A stretch of 64,000 bases of DNA. Source: Candidatus Gastranaerophilales bacterium (GTDB taxonomy: Bacteria > Cyanobacteriota > Vampirovibrionia > Gastranaerophilales > Gastranaerophilaceae). Positions 8,352 through 15,922 of the stretch are shown here, one piece after another; within the stretch, counting starts at the first letter, position 1; each line of letters begins with the position of its first letter. Where the stretch lies: the NCBI GenBank assembly GCA_944324345.1, contig CALUVT010000001.1:310001-374000 (forward strand). The letters run 5' to 3'. The position numbers and the translations under genes were made by a program. A model generated the notes under the pieces. It searched no databases. It worked only from the letters and a program-made list of their open reading frames with translations, and had not been told where the DNA came from.

Positions 8352-8684
8352 TCAAATTTGTTTTTTCCCGTTTTTGTCAAAAAATATACCGTGTTCCATT
8401 ACTTCCTCGTATATTTCTTCATCTTTTTTGAAGCTTTCTTGCGTATATGGGTAAAAATCTATACAAACATTCATTTCTGTTTCAATTTTACCTATAATTG
8501 GCCATATCTGTTCTCTTTTTGATTTGTCTTCTATGTCAAAAAGTCCTGCAAGTTCAATATCTTCATCTTCATGTATTTCACCGTCAGTATGTATTCCGAA
8601 CAAATACATTCCCTTAAAATCGTTAAATATACGATTAAATGCTGTAGATAATTTTAAAATAACTTCATCAACCGAATTCGCCAT
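8352..8684 (-). CDS. nucleotidyltransferase-like (MNT fold) protein with altered active site
   Basis: This 110-residue protein resembles the minimal nucleotidyltransferase fold. A helix leads into Y-L-F-G-I-H-T-D-G-E-I and then E-D-E-D-I-E-L-A-G-L-F-D. In active family members the motif is G-S-x-x-x-G followed by S-D-I-D-L. Here the serine is isoleucine and the second aspartate of D-I-D is glutamate, so catalysis is doubtful. MNT proteins usually act as antitoxins paired with HEPN toxins, but no HEPN partner is adjacent. It lies 5 nt after hisS with an AGGA upstream. Confidence 0.55.
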   Translation of the reverse strand: MANSVDEVILKLSTAFNRIFNDFKGMYLFGIHTDGEIHEDEDIELAGLFDIEDKSKREQIWPIIGKIETEMNVCIDFYPYTQESFKKDEEIYEEVMEHGIFFDKNGKKQI

Positions 8685-8689
8685 AGTAA

Positions 8690-9928
8690 TTATCCTATAT
8701 TATTTAATACATCATTTCTGTCAACGGTGATTTGTTCAGATGTTGCCAAATTTTTAACAGCTACTTTGTTTGTTTTAATTTCGTCTTCGCCCAAAATTAA
8801 AGCATATTTTGCAACTTTTGAGGCTTTTTCAAGTTGTTTGGTAAACTTTTTATTAGATAGATCAAATTCAACCTTAGATCCTTTTTCTCTTAATTCTTGT
8901 GCAAGTTCAAAAGCGTCGGCAGGTGAGTTGCAAACTATATATGCGTCTAATTTGTCGGGTTCAATTTCAGGAAGTAAAGAATTTAATCTTTCCATTCCCA
9001 TTGCCCAACCGACAGCAGGAGTATCTTCCCCGCCGAGATTTCTTACTAAACTGTCATATCTGCCGCCTCCGCAAACTGCGTTTTGAGATCCCAGATTGTT
9101 TGATTTGATCTCAAATACTGTTCTGTTATAGTAATCCAATCCTCTTACAAGAAGTTTGTTTTCTACGTATGGAACTTGAAGCTTGTCGAGATATAATTTT
9201 AAATCGTGATAATGTTTTGCACATTCTTCGCAGATGAAATCAGATTGAATAACCTTTTGAATTTCAGGTTTTTCAAAGATTTCTTTGCAGCTTTCAACTT
9301 TGCAGTCCAAAAGTCTTAAAGGATTTTTTTCATATCTGTTTTGGCAGTCTTCGCAAAGGTTGTTAAATTCTGGTTTCAAGACTTCTTTTATTTTTTGCTT
9401 ATATTCTTCTCTACATTTTGGGCATCCGAGAGAATTAATCTCGACTTCCAAGTCGTTTAGCCCTAGAGATTTTAAATAGTCAACAGCAAGAAGAATAACT
9501 TCGGCATCAGCTGTTGGTTCCTTAATTCCAAACATTTCAACCCCGACTTGGTGAAATTGTCTTTGTCTACCCGCTTGAGGCCTTTCATATCTGAACATAG
9601 GCCCTTTATACCATAGCTTTACGGGAGCTGACAGTCTGGACATATTATTTTCGATGAAAGAGCGGACAACACCTGCTGTATTTTCAGGACGCAAAGTTAT
9701 GGAACGGTCACTTTTTTCAAAAGTGTACATTTCTTTATTCACAATATCTGTGGTATCACCAACTCCGCGTGCAAAGAGTTCTGTTGCCTCAAAAATTGGG
9801 GTTCTTATTTCCTTATATCCGTATCTGCTGAAGACATTGAGAGCATTTTGTTCAAGTCTTTGCCATTGGAGAGATTCTTGAGGTAAAATGTCTTTTGTCC
9901 CTTTAAGTACTTTAATCATTTTAGTCAT
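8690..9928 (-). CDS. hisS: histidyl-tRNA synthetase
   Basis: This 412-residue class II aminoacyl-tRNA synthetase shows K-G-T-K-D-I-L-P at the start, R-P-E-N-T-A-G and motif 2 F-R-Y-E-R-P-Q-A-G-R-Q-R-Q-F-H-Q near residue 110. It also has the histidine-specific L-V-R-G-L-D-Y-Y-N-R-T-V-F-E near residue 265 and G-G-G-R-Y-D. The C-terminal anticodon-binding domain is complete. The ATG is preceded by a consensus promoter with only six bases between -10 and start codon and no Shine-Dalgarno, so translation probably uses a leaderless mRNA. A second in-frame ATG nine bases downstream also lacks a Shine-Dalgarno. Confidence 0.97.
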   Translation of the reverse strand: MTKMIKVLKGTKDILPQESLQWQRLEQNALNVFSRYGYKEIRTPIFEATELFARGVGDTTDIVNKEMYTFEKSDRSITLRPENTAGVVRSFIENNMSRLSAPVKLWYKGPMFRYERPQAGRQRQFHQVGVEMFGIKEPTADAEVILLAVDYLKSLGLNDLEVEINSLGCPKCREEYKQKIKEVLKPEFNNLCEDCQNRYEKNPLRLLDCKVESCKEIFEKPEIQKVIQSDFICEECAKHYHDLKLYLDKLQVPYVENKLLVRGLDYYNRTVFEIKSNNLGSQNAVCGGGRYDSLVRNLGGEDTPAVGWAMGMERLNSLLPEIEPDKLDAYIVCNSPADAFELAQELREKGSKVEFDLSNKKFTKQLEKASKVAKYALILGEDEIKTNKVAVKNLATSEQITVDRNDVLNNIG

Positions 9929-9934
9929 AAAGTT

Positions 9935-9963
9935 ATTATATAAATTTGTTGTCCAATTGTCAA
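9935..9963 (-). promoter_or_regulatory. hisS promoter, full consensus, leaderless
   Basis: Minus strand: TTGACA (9958-9963), a 17-nt spacer, TATAAT (9935-9940), then AACTTT and the ATG at 9928. This is a perfect sigma-70 consensus with a start codon where transcription should begin. It is the clearest leaderless case in the window. Confidence 0.85.
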
Positions 9964-10197
9964 ATGCAATTGATTTTTGACTTAGATTTAGCTGTTTTAA
10001 AATTATGTTTTTTGTGTATGTAAAATTATACTAAAATTTTAAGCATTTTATTAAATTTATTCTGAATTATGTCGATATTAAAACTGTGTGGCAAATTACG
10101 GAATAATATGTTTGAACCCATTAATAATTCAAAAAATGTAGATAAGAGAGCTCAAGATTTAATATCGATAAGACATTGTCCTTAAACAAAAGATTAA
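9964..10197. other. intergenic region with a distant inverted repeat
   Basis: This AT-rich spacer separates the hisS promoter and the end of the MlaA-hydrolase gene. An 11-bp inverted repeat (TCGATATTAAA at 10072-10082 and its complement at 10158-10168) has its arms 75 nt apart. A 25-codon ATG frame at about 10110-10187 has no Shine-Dalgarno and was not called. No good terminator for the downstream end of the MlaA-hydrolase gene is seen. Confidence 0.3.
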
Positions 10198-12303
10198 TTA
10201 TCTTATTGCAATTTCTCTTTTCAAATCCTCAATAAATTCAGGTTTGTACATAAACCCAAGATGTGCACCGTTACTTAATAGTAAAGTCTTTTTACCGGTA
10301 TAAATTTTAAGCTTTTTCAGTTGAGCTTGATTAACCAAATAGTCATCCAAGGAATGGTATATTTTATAATTATTGTTGTTTTGAAGGTAATCATGTAGAG
10401 ATAAAAGACTTGTATCATTTTCTAAGTCTTCAAAATTTTTATATTTTCCCCCAAGAAGATATTTTTGTGCATAGCCTTTATAATTAATATTATTGATTGT
10501 TTCGTAAATATTTGTCTTTTTATTTAATGGGGTTTTCTCAATAGTAAATACAAGATCTGATAATTTTTGATGCATTACAAAACCTGTAATTATTTTACCT
10601 TCTTCTTCGCTAAAAGGTAAAAGTTCAATATTTATGTTTTGGTTATTATTTTTCATCTCCAATAGTTGAACAATTTTGGCCGCGGTGATTGCAACACGTT
10701 CTTTTATATTATCTGTATTCTTGTTCCATTCCTCACTATTTTTGTCCACTTGTTCCATTGCGTACAAAAGTTCTATCGGAGGACACACGGATATATATTT
10801 GCTTATATTAAGAGTGTTGTTTTTGTATTCTTTATTTGCAAGAAAAAGTGTAGTTAAAGCTCCAAATGATGTTCCGAAAAGAGTTTTGCTTTTGAATTTA
10901 CAGGAATACTTATTTTCAAGTTTGTCGATAATTTTTGCTGTTGTAAGTTTCAGATAATCCGCATCTTGAGTTGGGATGCCGGGTTTGTAGGCGTCAGGCA
11001 TGCTCTTTACAAATTCCCACTGGAAGTGGCTGCCCTGAATTACAACAGAGTAGCCTGAATCGTAGAAAATTTTTGCAAGAATTTCTGAGTGTTCAGACAT
11101 TATCCCTTCTCCTATGGAGGGATAAATTATTGCTAAGGGAGAATTTTTATCCTTTTGCATTATGTACCTGAATTTGTAATTCTCTTTTTCAGGTGTAATG
11201 TTTACTGATGAAGTTTTTATTCTCTTTGCAAAACTTCTGTTCCATATAGAAAGATCGTTCCATATTGATTTGTGAATTTCAGGCATTGAAAATAGTGCAG
11301 TTCTCATCGAATCTACAATAGGATTTTGAGGGTTGTAATCAAATAAAATTACATCTGCCATAAGTTTCGAGTTATTTATTTTATAACTGTTTATAACAAG
11401 GTCATCAACGTTGTTTTTACAGTTCACTATTTCTGTTAGGGAAAGTTTATCGGTTTGGTTCTCCAAGTTTTTTTGTGCTTCTATTAAATTATTTTTGTTC
11501 TCCACAAATTCAGGGGATTTGTTATTTGGTATAAGTTCTTTTTTCGTATCTTCAAAAGCCTTTTCAAGGATTTCTTTCCTGTCGTAATTTTTGCATTTTA
11601 TGTAATTATCAATCCCATAGGCTTTTTTAGTTATGTCGTATGGGTCAGCGTATGTCGATTCAACCATTTTGATGAAGGGTTGAATGTAAGACGTTCTGTT
11701 GACGGTCAGACCTGCCTTTACCATTGCAAGAACAGGTGTTGCAACATAGGTTGTAGGGTTGAGTGATATATCAAGAATTTTTCCGGCAGCTCCTCTTGGG
11801 GTTGTTCCGGAAATTACCGGTAATACTATGTAAGAACCTGAATTACATTTACATTTTGTAAGAGCTTGTTCCATATCTTCTGTTGAGGGTTCTACCTTGA
11901 AGTACCTTTTTGCAGGATCAAACATTCCTCCAAGCCCTATGGTTGTATTTGTCAAAAATCTCACAGTTTCTGTGCCGCAAGTTTTGAAATCTTTTTGAAT
12001 AAGACTGCTTACAAGTCTTTTTGGGTATTCGACATTTTTGTAAGCATATTGAATCCTTTCCATTCCATATTCGGGCAGTATTGATGACCATAGAATATGT
12101 ACGGGTCTGATTGCATACTTATTCAAACCTAAGTTGAATGCGAAAACTTTCCTGTTAATATGCTCAAATTTGTCAGGGCCAAGATATTCGTAGGAATAAT
12201 CCGGATATTTATAGTGCTGTTTTGGAATTTCCTTTGTGAATGCACAATTAAAACTTGCTACAAAGCATAGTAAAATTAAAATCAATTTGCGATATTTTGA
12301 CAT
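10198..12303 (-). CDS. MlaA (VacJ)-like domain fused to an alpha/beta-hydrolase
   Basis: This 701-residue exported protein starts with a signal peptide (S-K-Y-R-K-L, hydrophobic core to about residue 22). A Cys at 20 lacks a good lipobox. Residues about 40-235 match MlaA/VacJ, the outer-membrane phospholipid-transport component: F-E-H-I-N-R-K-V-F-A-F-N, T-N-T-T-I-G-L-G-G-M-F-D-P, and Y-I-V-L-P-V-I-S-G-T-T-P-R-G. After a helical linker (about 240-300), residues about 370-701 look like an alpha/beta-hydrolase: nucleophile elbow G-T-S479-F-G-A, late acid D653/D654, and H681 in N-G-A-H-L-G-F. The natural guess is a lipase or transferase acting on lipids moved by the MlaA part; this is inference. 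Shine-Dalgarno GAGGAG. Confidence 0.75.
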   Translation of the reverse strand: MSKYRKLILILLCFVASFNCAFTKEIPKQHYKYPDYSYEYLGPDKFEHINRKVFAFNLGLNKYAIRPVHILWSSILPEYGMERIQYAYKNVEYPKRLVSSLIQKDFKTCGTETVRFLTNTTIGLGGMFDPAKRYFKVEPSTEDMEQALTKCKCNSGSYIVLPVISGTTPRGAAGKILDISLNPTTYVATPVLAMVKAGLTVNRTSYIQPFIKMVESTYADPYDITKKAYGIDNYIKCKNYDRKEILEKAFEDTKKELIPNNKSPEFVENKNNLIEAQKNLENQTDKLSLTEIVNCKNNVDDLVINSYKINNSKLMADVILFDYNPQNPIVDSMRTALFSMPEIHKSIWNDLSIWNRSFAKRIKTSSVNITPEKENYKFRYIMQKDKNSPLAIIYPSIGEGIMSEHSEILAKIFYDSGYSVVIQGSHFQWEFVKSMPDAYKPGIPTQDADYLKLTTAKIIDKLENKYSCKFKSKTLFGTSFGALTTLFLANKEYKNNTLNISKYISVCPPIELLYAMEQVDKNSEEWNKNTDNIKERVAITAAKIVQLLEMKNNNQNINIELLPFSEEEGKIITGFVMHQKLSDLVFTIEKTPLNKKTNIYETINNINYKGYAQKYLLGGKYKNFEDLENDTSLLSLHDYLQNNNNYKIYHSLDDYLVNQAQLKKLKIYTGKKTLLLSNGAHLGFMYKPEFIEDLKREIAIR

Positions 12304-12403
12304 TTGCTCCTCTGAACTTTTTTCAAATTTTTATATTTATATTCTTTAAAGTTAAAGCTAAAAGTTCATTGCTCGTCAGGGTAGTTTTTTGTGAGAATAA
12401 ACA

Positions 12404-12434
12404 CACAAAAAAGGCTTTCTTTAAGAAAGCCTTT
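12404..12434 (-). terminator. terminator of the 12472-12975 gene
   Basis: A 10-bp perfect stem (12410-12419 with 12425-12434) closes a five-base loop. On the minus strand it is followed by TTTTTTGTGTG. It lies 38 nt after the stop of the minus-strand gene upstream. Confidence 0.85.
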
Positions 12435-12471
12435 ACGCAAAAATGTTTCAGTATTTCTGAAATGTTGATAA

Positions 12472-12975
12472 CTACAAGCCCAAAGCGTATTTGTTGCTTA
12501 CAGAAATCATATTCATTGCATTAAAAATATTCTGTTGTGTGTTTGTGATAGAGTTTGCTTGATCTGAAATGCTTGCAAGTTGAGTTTGATATTCCTGTGC
12601 CATTTTTACTTTTGATGGATCATTTGAGTTCATCATAGCCTGAATTTGTTCGGCGATATTGCCGGTGATATCATCCAAAGTATCATTTGTTGATACTGTA
12701 ACCCCAACTTTTGCTGCAAGTTCTTTTGCTTCAGATATTAGCTCTCGTTCTGATGAATTACCTCCTTGCTGCTGTTGTTGTGAATTTTGTTGATGTTTGG
12801 TCGCTTCTGCTTGTGCAATAAGTTGTTGTGCTTGTGCTTCAGAAGTTACAGAGGAAGGGTCTATCCCGAGTGCTTCCAACTTCATTTTTGTGGAAGAACT
12901 TAACTCCTCACTTTTGTATGCTGACACCGCCATTGACTGTGTACTGCATATAGAACTGATTGACGACATACCCAC
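12472..12975 (-). CDS. hypothetical Ser/Gln-rich helical protein
   Basis: This 167-residue protein has no recognised family. The N-terminus is Ser-rich and contains S-S-T-K-M-K-L-E-A-L-G-I-D-P-S-S-V, then a Gln-rich tract (about residues 82-92), then helical segments with N-S-N-D-P-S-K-V-K-M and a Q-N-I-F-N-A-M-N-M-I end. No signal peptide or membrane helix is seen. AAAGGA lies upstream of the ATG. The composition suggests a linker-rich structural or surface-associated protein, but function is unknown. It is monocistronic, with its own terminator. Confidence 0.6.
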   Translation of the reverse strand: MGMSSISSICSTQSMAVSAYKSEELSSSTKMKLEALGIDPSSVTSEAQAQQLIAQAEATKHQQNSQQQQQGGNSSERELISEAKELAAKVGVTVSTNDTLDDITGNIAEQIQAMMNSNDPSKVKMAQEYQTQLASISDQANSITNTQQNIFNAMNMISVSNKYALGL

Positions 12976-13175
12976 GTCCTTTCTGTTTTTTTACTTTCTT
13001 TTAATGTTTTTTATGAAAAAGTCAATCAATTTTTCATATAATTTTTGTCGGAATTTTTTGTAGAAACTTTATGATATTGAAGTCTTTTTTTACATTTCTT
13101 AAATAACAATTTGATTGCAGGTGTAAATTGGCATTAATTGTATATTTGTGGTACAATGTGAGAAGGAGTTATATT

Positions 13176-13916
13176 ATGAGAAAGATATTTTTGTTGTTTT
13201 CTATAATGCTTTTATTGGCTTCACCGTCATTTGCATCTAAGTACGTTAAAATTGAGCCGGAATTTCTTACTGCAGCACAAAGCAAAAATTATGAGACGGT
13301 AAATCAAACAATTGCCATAATTTTTAGTAAAATTAAACCAGTGGTCAAAACCGATAAATATCCGAAATATTACCACGATTTTACTTTGGTAAAGGATGAC
13401 GGTACGCAAAATAAAGCTTATCATTACGTGAAATCCGGCGGAGCTGAATTGATTTATACCTTAGATTCCAACGAATTAAAATATGTATCTTTCAGAAGGC
13501 CGGAACTTCAAAAATGCAGAATAATTTATGATTACCCGTCAGGAAATCTTCATGCCGTTCAGGTTTTCATATCTGAAACGGAGTCTTATGCTTTCAGTGC
13601 CGATGGGAAATATGTTGATTATTCCCCATATGTAAAAGAAGTCAAAGAAAAAGTTATAAAGAGTTGGAAGGTTCCGCCAAGAAAACAGATTGATGTTCTT
13701 GCAAAAGGTCAGAAAGATTTGCTTGTTCAGATTGCTGTAACTGTCGATAAAACAGGAAAAGTTAAAAAATGCAGAATCTTAAAATCCTCAAAAATAAAGC
13801 AGCTTGACGATAATGCAGGTTCTGCGATACGAGCAGCAGCTCCTTTTAAACCATTCCCTTCAAATTTTTTCAATGAAGAAATAGTTATTATATTAAATTT
13901 CAATTTTAGTTTATAG
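13176..13916 (+). CDS. secreted protein with C-terminal TonB-like domain
   Basis: This protein of about 246 residues has a clear signal peptide (M-R-K-I-F-L-L-F to P-S-F-A-S-K). The ATG at 13176 is set by AAGGAG ten bases upstream. Residues about 155-246 form a TonB C-terminal-type domain: V-K-E-K-V-I-K-S-W-K-V-P, then V-Q-I-A-V-T-V-D-K-T-G-K-V-K, L-D-D-N-A-G-S-A-I-R-A-A-A-P-F and P-F-P. It has no membrane anchor beyond the signal peptide, so it is not a classical TonB. It runs head-on into the TonB-like/zinc-ribbon gene of the adjacent operon, overlapping by 11 nt. It is probably related functionally to that operon (inference). Confidence 0.72.
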   Translation: MRKIFLLFSIMLLLASPSFASKYVKIEPEFLTAAQSKNYETVNQTIAIIFSKIKPVVKTDKYPKYYHDFTLVKDDGTQNKAYHYVKSGGAELIYTLDSNELKYVSFRRPELQKCRIIYDYPSGNLHAVQVFISETESYAFSADGKYVDYSPYVKEVKEKVIKSWKVPPRKQIDVLAKGQKDLLVQIAVTVDKTGKVKKCRILKSSKIKQLDDNAGSAIRAAAPFKPFPSNFFNEEIVIILNFNFSL

Positions 13917-14775
13917 TAATTTCATAGCTGCCATTATCAATTACAAACTTCATTTTAATTGTTTGTCCGCTGTACTCACTTGGCGGAGGCAGGTATTTGG
14001 GAACACTCATAAGCATATAATAGACTACATCATTAAGAGTTTTGTTATCTGATTCATGTGTAAATTTACGATTTATAAGTTTCCCAGTGCTATCTACCGA
14101 AAACGAAATTTCGCAGGTGCCGGAACCTGGTATACTGCCGGCTGCAAATTTTGAAAACAACGCGGCTCTAAGGTCTCCCTTGTATTTTAACATAGCAGAG
14201 CTGTTGGGGTTATAAGTCGGCCTGGAGGGTTTTGCAAGGTTACGTCGTTGCGTAACTTCTTTTTTTTTAGGGGTTGGGGGAGGGTTGTAAACTATTTCAT
14301 ACTCAGCAGGTTTTGACACTGTTGTGTGTGAAGAGTTTTTTTTTACGGTTTTGCTTTTATTCACATTATTATTTAAAGTAATATTCTGAGTCGGATTATA
14401 ATCTGAAGCTGTAGAAATGGGTTCTGTTATATTTATTTTTTCCGTAGACATGTTATTGACAGGATTATCTTTCCATATCTTTTCTATGTCGGGAATTTGC
14501 TTTGTAACCGCAGGTTTTGGCTTTGTTTGATTTGGGAATTTCTTTGTCGTTGCAGGCTTGATAGGTATAAGCCAAACTATTATAGAAATTATAATACACA
14601 AAGTAAAAAACAATTTTGATATAAGTTCAGATTTTTCATCCAGTGTCATATTTTTTATGTGTTTTTGTTTACTTGCAACCGGAGAATCCTCAATATAATC
14701 AAAGGTATTGTTTCCGCAATCACAATATTCCACTTTGTTTTTATATTCTGCTTTACATTCTTTGCATCTGTACAT
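13906..14775 (-). CDS. zinc-ribbon, membrane helix and TonB-like C-terminal domain protein
   Basis: This 289-residue bitopic protein starts with a zinc ribbon (C4-x2-C7, C18-x-C20). It has one membrane helix at about residues 52-70 (L-F-F-T-L-C-I-I-I-S-I-I-V-W-L), then a long Pro/Lys/Asn/Thr-rich stretch. The C-terminal domain at about 195-289 resembles TonB-C: Y-K-G-D-L-R-A-A-L-F-S-K-F, C-E-I-S-F-S-V-D-S-T-G-K-L, and L-P-P-P. The predicted topology is ribbon inside and TonB-like domain in the periplasm. It is the last gene of the vWA-FHA-TonB operon, starting 4 nt after the small membrane gene. Such a ribbon on a TonB-like protein is unusual. Confidence 0.72.
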   Translation of the reverse strand: MYRCKECKAEYKNKVEYCDCGNNTFDYIEDSPVASKQKHIKNMTLDEKSELISKLFFTLCIIISIIVWLIPIKPATTKKFPNQTKPKPAVTKQIPDIEKIWKDNPVNNMSTEKINITEPISTASDYNPTQNITLNNNVNKSKTVKKNSSHTTVSKPAEYEIVYNPPPTPKKKEVTQRRNLAKPSRPTYNPNSSAMLKYKGDLRAALFSKFAAGSIPGSGTCEISFSVDSTGKLINRKFTHESDNKTLNDVVYYMLMSVPKYLPPPSEYSGQTIKMKFVIDNGSYEITIN

Positions 14776-14779
14776 AATT

Positions 14780-14959
14780 TTATCCTATCATAAACAATCC
14801 GATTTTATAAATAACAAATACTATAAATAAAATTATAAGCATAATGATTATTATAGCTGTCTGTTTTATTATATCAAAATCTTTTCTTGCCTTAATAAAT
14901 TTTGCGACAAATGGAAATTCCATAATGAGTAATAGTATCAGACAAGCAATTTTAAACAT
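14780..14959 (-). CDS. tiny two-helix membrane protein (59 aa)
   Basis: This 59-residue protein has two hydrophobic helices (residues about 4-19 and 33-56) joined by the basic K-F-I-K-A-R-K-D-F loop. Its ATG overlaps the stop of the preceding gene as TAATG, and GAGGAG ends eight bases upstream of the ATG. The next gene follows 4 nt after its stop. No family is recognised. Translational coupling on both sides supports a real gene making a small subunit of the membrane complex encoded by this operon. Confidence 0.7.
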   Translation of the reverse strand: MFKIACLILLLIMEFPFVAKFIKARKDFDIIKQTAIIIIMLIILFIVFVIYKIGLFMIG

Positions 14960-15099
14960 TATTTACTCCTCACAAAAATTATATTTTCTAGCAGAATTGT
15001 TTTGTGCATTTGAGGTTTAAAGCTCACAATCAACACCGTAGAAATTCCGATTATGCATATTGCAGAGATTAAGATAATTAAAATTTTTTGTATGCTCAT
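14959..15099 (-). CDS. tiny single-helix membrane protein (46 aa)
   Basis: This 46-residue protein is mostly one hydrophobic helix (residues about 5-27) followed by a short basic tail. The ATG shares its A with the stop codon of the TonB-like gene upstream (TAATG), and its own stop overlaps the next ATG the same way. This double one-base coupling argues that it is expressed with the operon. No family is recognised. The size resembles the accessory small subunits of envelope complexes, but there is no ExbD/TolR aspartate in the helix. Confidence 0.65.
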   Translation of the reverse strand: MSIQKILIILISAICIIGISTVLIVSFKPQMHKTILLENIIFVRSK

Positions 15100-15920
15100 T
15101 AGTAAGTTATCCTTTCATAATCCGAGAACTGTTCCGGAGTTGAATATCTTTCTTCAGTTCTCATAATAAATCCTCCAATCACAACGGTTGAGGTTCTTTG
15201 TGAACCAAGAGGAAATTTTAAAATAGGTTTTCGTTGAAGATTTGCTATGGCAGGTTTAACTTTAGTTCTGGCATCTTCCATGTAATTCGGGTTAGAACAA
15301 AGAACTTTTATATTTGAAATATTACCAAACTTGTCAACAACAAATGTAAATGAAAATAATGTACCTAAAGGTGCATAGTCTATCTTAGCATCTCTCATGA
15401 TTTGATTTTGAAGGTTACTACGCCATTTATTCCAGGCAATGATTTCTTCTTGTTCTGTCATGTAAGGGTTTTTCTTCGTTTCAACTTGGTGCGGTTTTGT
15501 TACCGCTTTATCTACCGGCTTTTCAAGTTCAATAGGCTTTTCTTGTTCGGTTTGCTTTATTATTCTCTGCAAAAGCTCAAGTTGAGAAGTGTCCTGAGAC
15601 GGGATATTTTGGTGTGTTATTTTATTTTCTGTTCTTTTAATTCTTTGCGGTTCTTGTTGAATATATTTTGTTTCAGAAGCTACAGGTATTTGTTGTTTAA
15701 CCTCTACTGTTTTCTCTTGAATATTTTCATTATTTACAATTTTTGTTTTCGTTGTTGGTGCAACTGAAAGATCTTTTGTTGAAATGGTATCGCTAATTCT
15801 TGTCAGCTGAAAATTTTCATCTTCAATAATCATGGGCTGATGCATTTCAGGATGAATTCTTATTGTGAAGATGGTAAGAAATATAAATAAGATAATTGTT
15901 ATAACTTTAAGAAAATCCAT
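15099..15920 (-). CDS. TonB-like periplasmic-spanning protein
   Basis: This 273-residue bitopic protein has an N-terminal membrane helix at residues about 5-21. A long Gln/Lys/Glu/Thr-rich periplasmic stretch follows to about residue 155, then a TonB-C-like domain: W-N-K-W-R-S-N-L-Q-N-Q-I-M, L-G-T-L-F-S-F-T-F-V-V-D-K-F-G-N-I-S-N-I-K-V. TonB proteins carry proton-motive energy to outer-membrane transporters. Here the neighbours are not ExbB/ExbD, so the role may differ. The ATG follows the FHA gene stop by 2 nt (TAGTTATG), with no independent Shine-Dalgarno visible, so coupling is likely. Confidence 0.75.
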   Translation of the reverse strand: MDFLKVITIILFIFLTIFTIRIHPEMHQPMIIEDENFQLTRISDTISTKDLSVAPTTKTKIVNNENIQEKTVEVKQQIPVASETKYIQQEPQRIKRTENKITHQNIPSQDTSQLELLQRIIKQTEQEKPIELEKPVDKAVTKPHQVETKKNPYMTEQEEIIAWNKWRSNLQNQIMRDAKIDYAPLGTLFSFTFVVDKFGNISNIKVLCSNPNYMEDARTKVKPAIANLQRKPILKFPLGSQRTSTVVIGGFIMRTEERYSTPEQFSDYERITY

Positions 15921-15922
15921 AA

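Noticed and set aside
10110-10187. 25-codon frame before the hisS promoter
   Set aside because: No Shine-Dalgarno or promoter and no recognisable sequence; likely chance.
10666-11171. Plus-strand frames inside the MlaA-hydrolase gene
   Set aside because: Antisense to the hydrolase part, which has a sensible catalytic pattern on the minus strand.
12724-12800. Gln/Ser-rich tract as a DNA repeat or CRISPR-like element
   Set aside because: It is a CAA/CAG-type codon run within one reading frame; there are no spacers or regular repeats.
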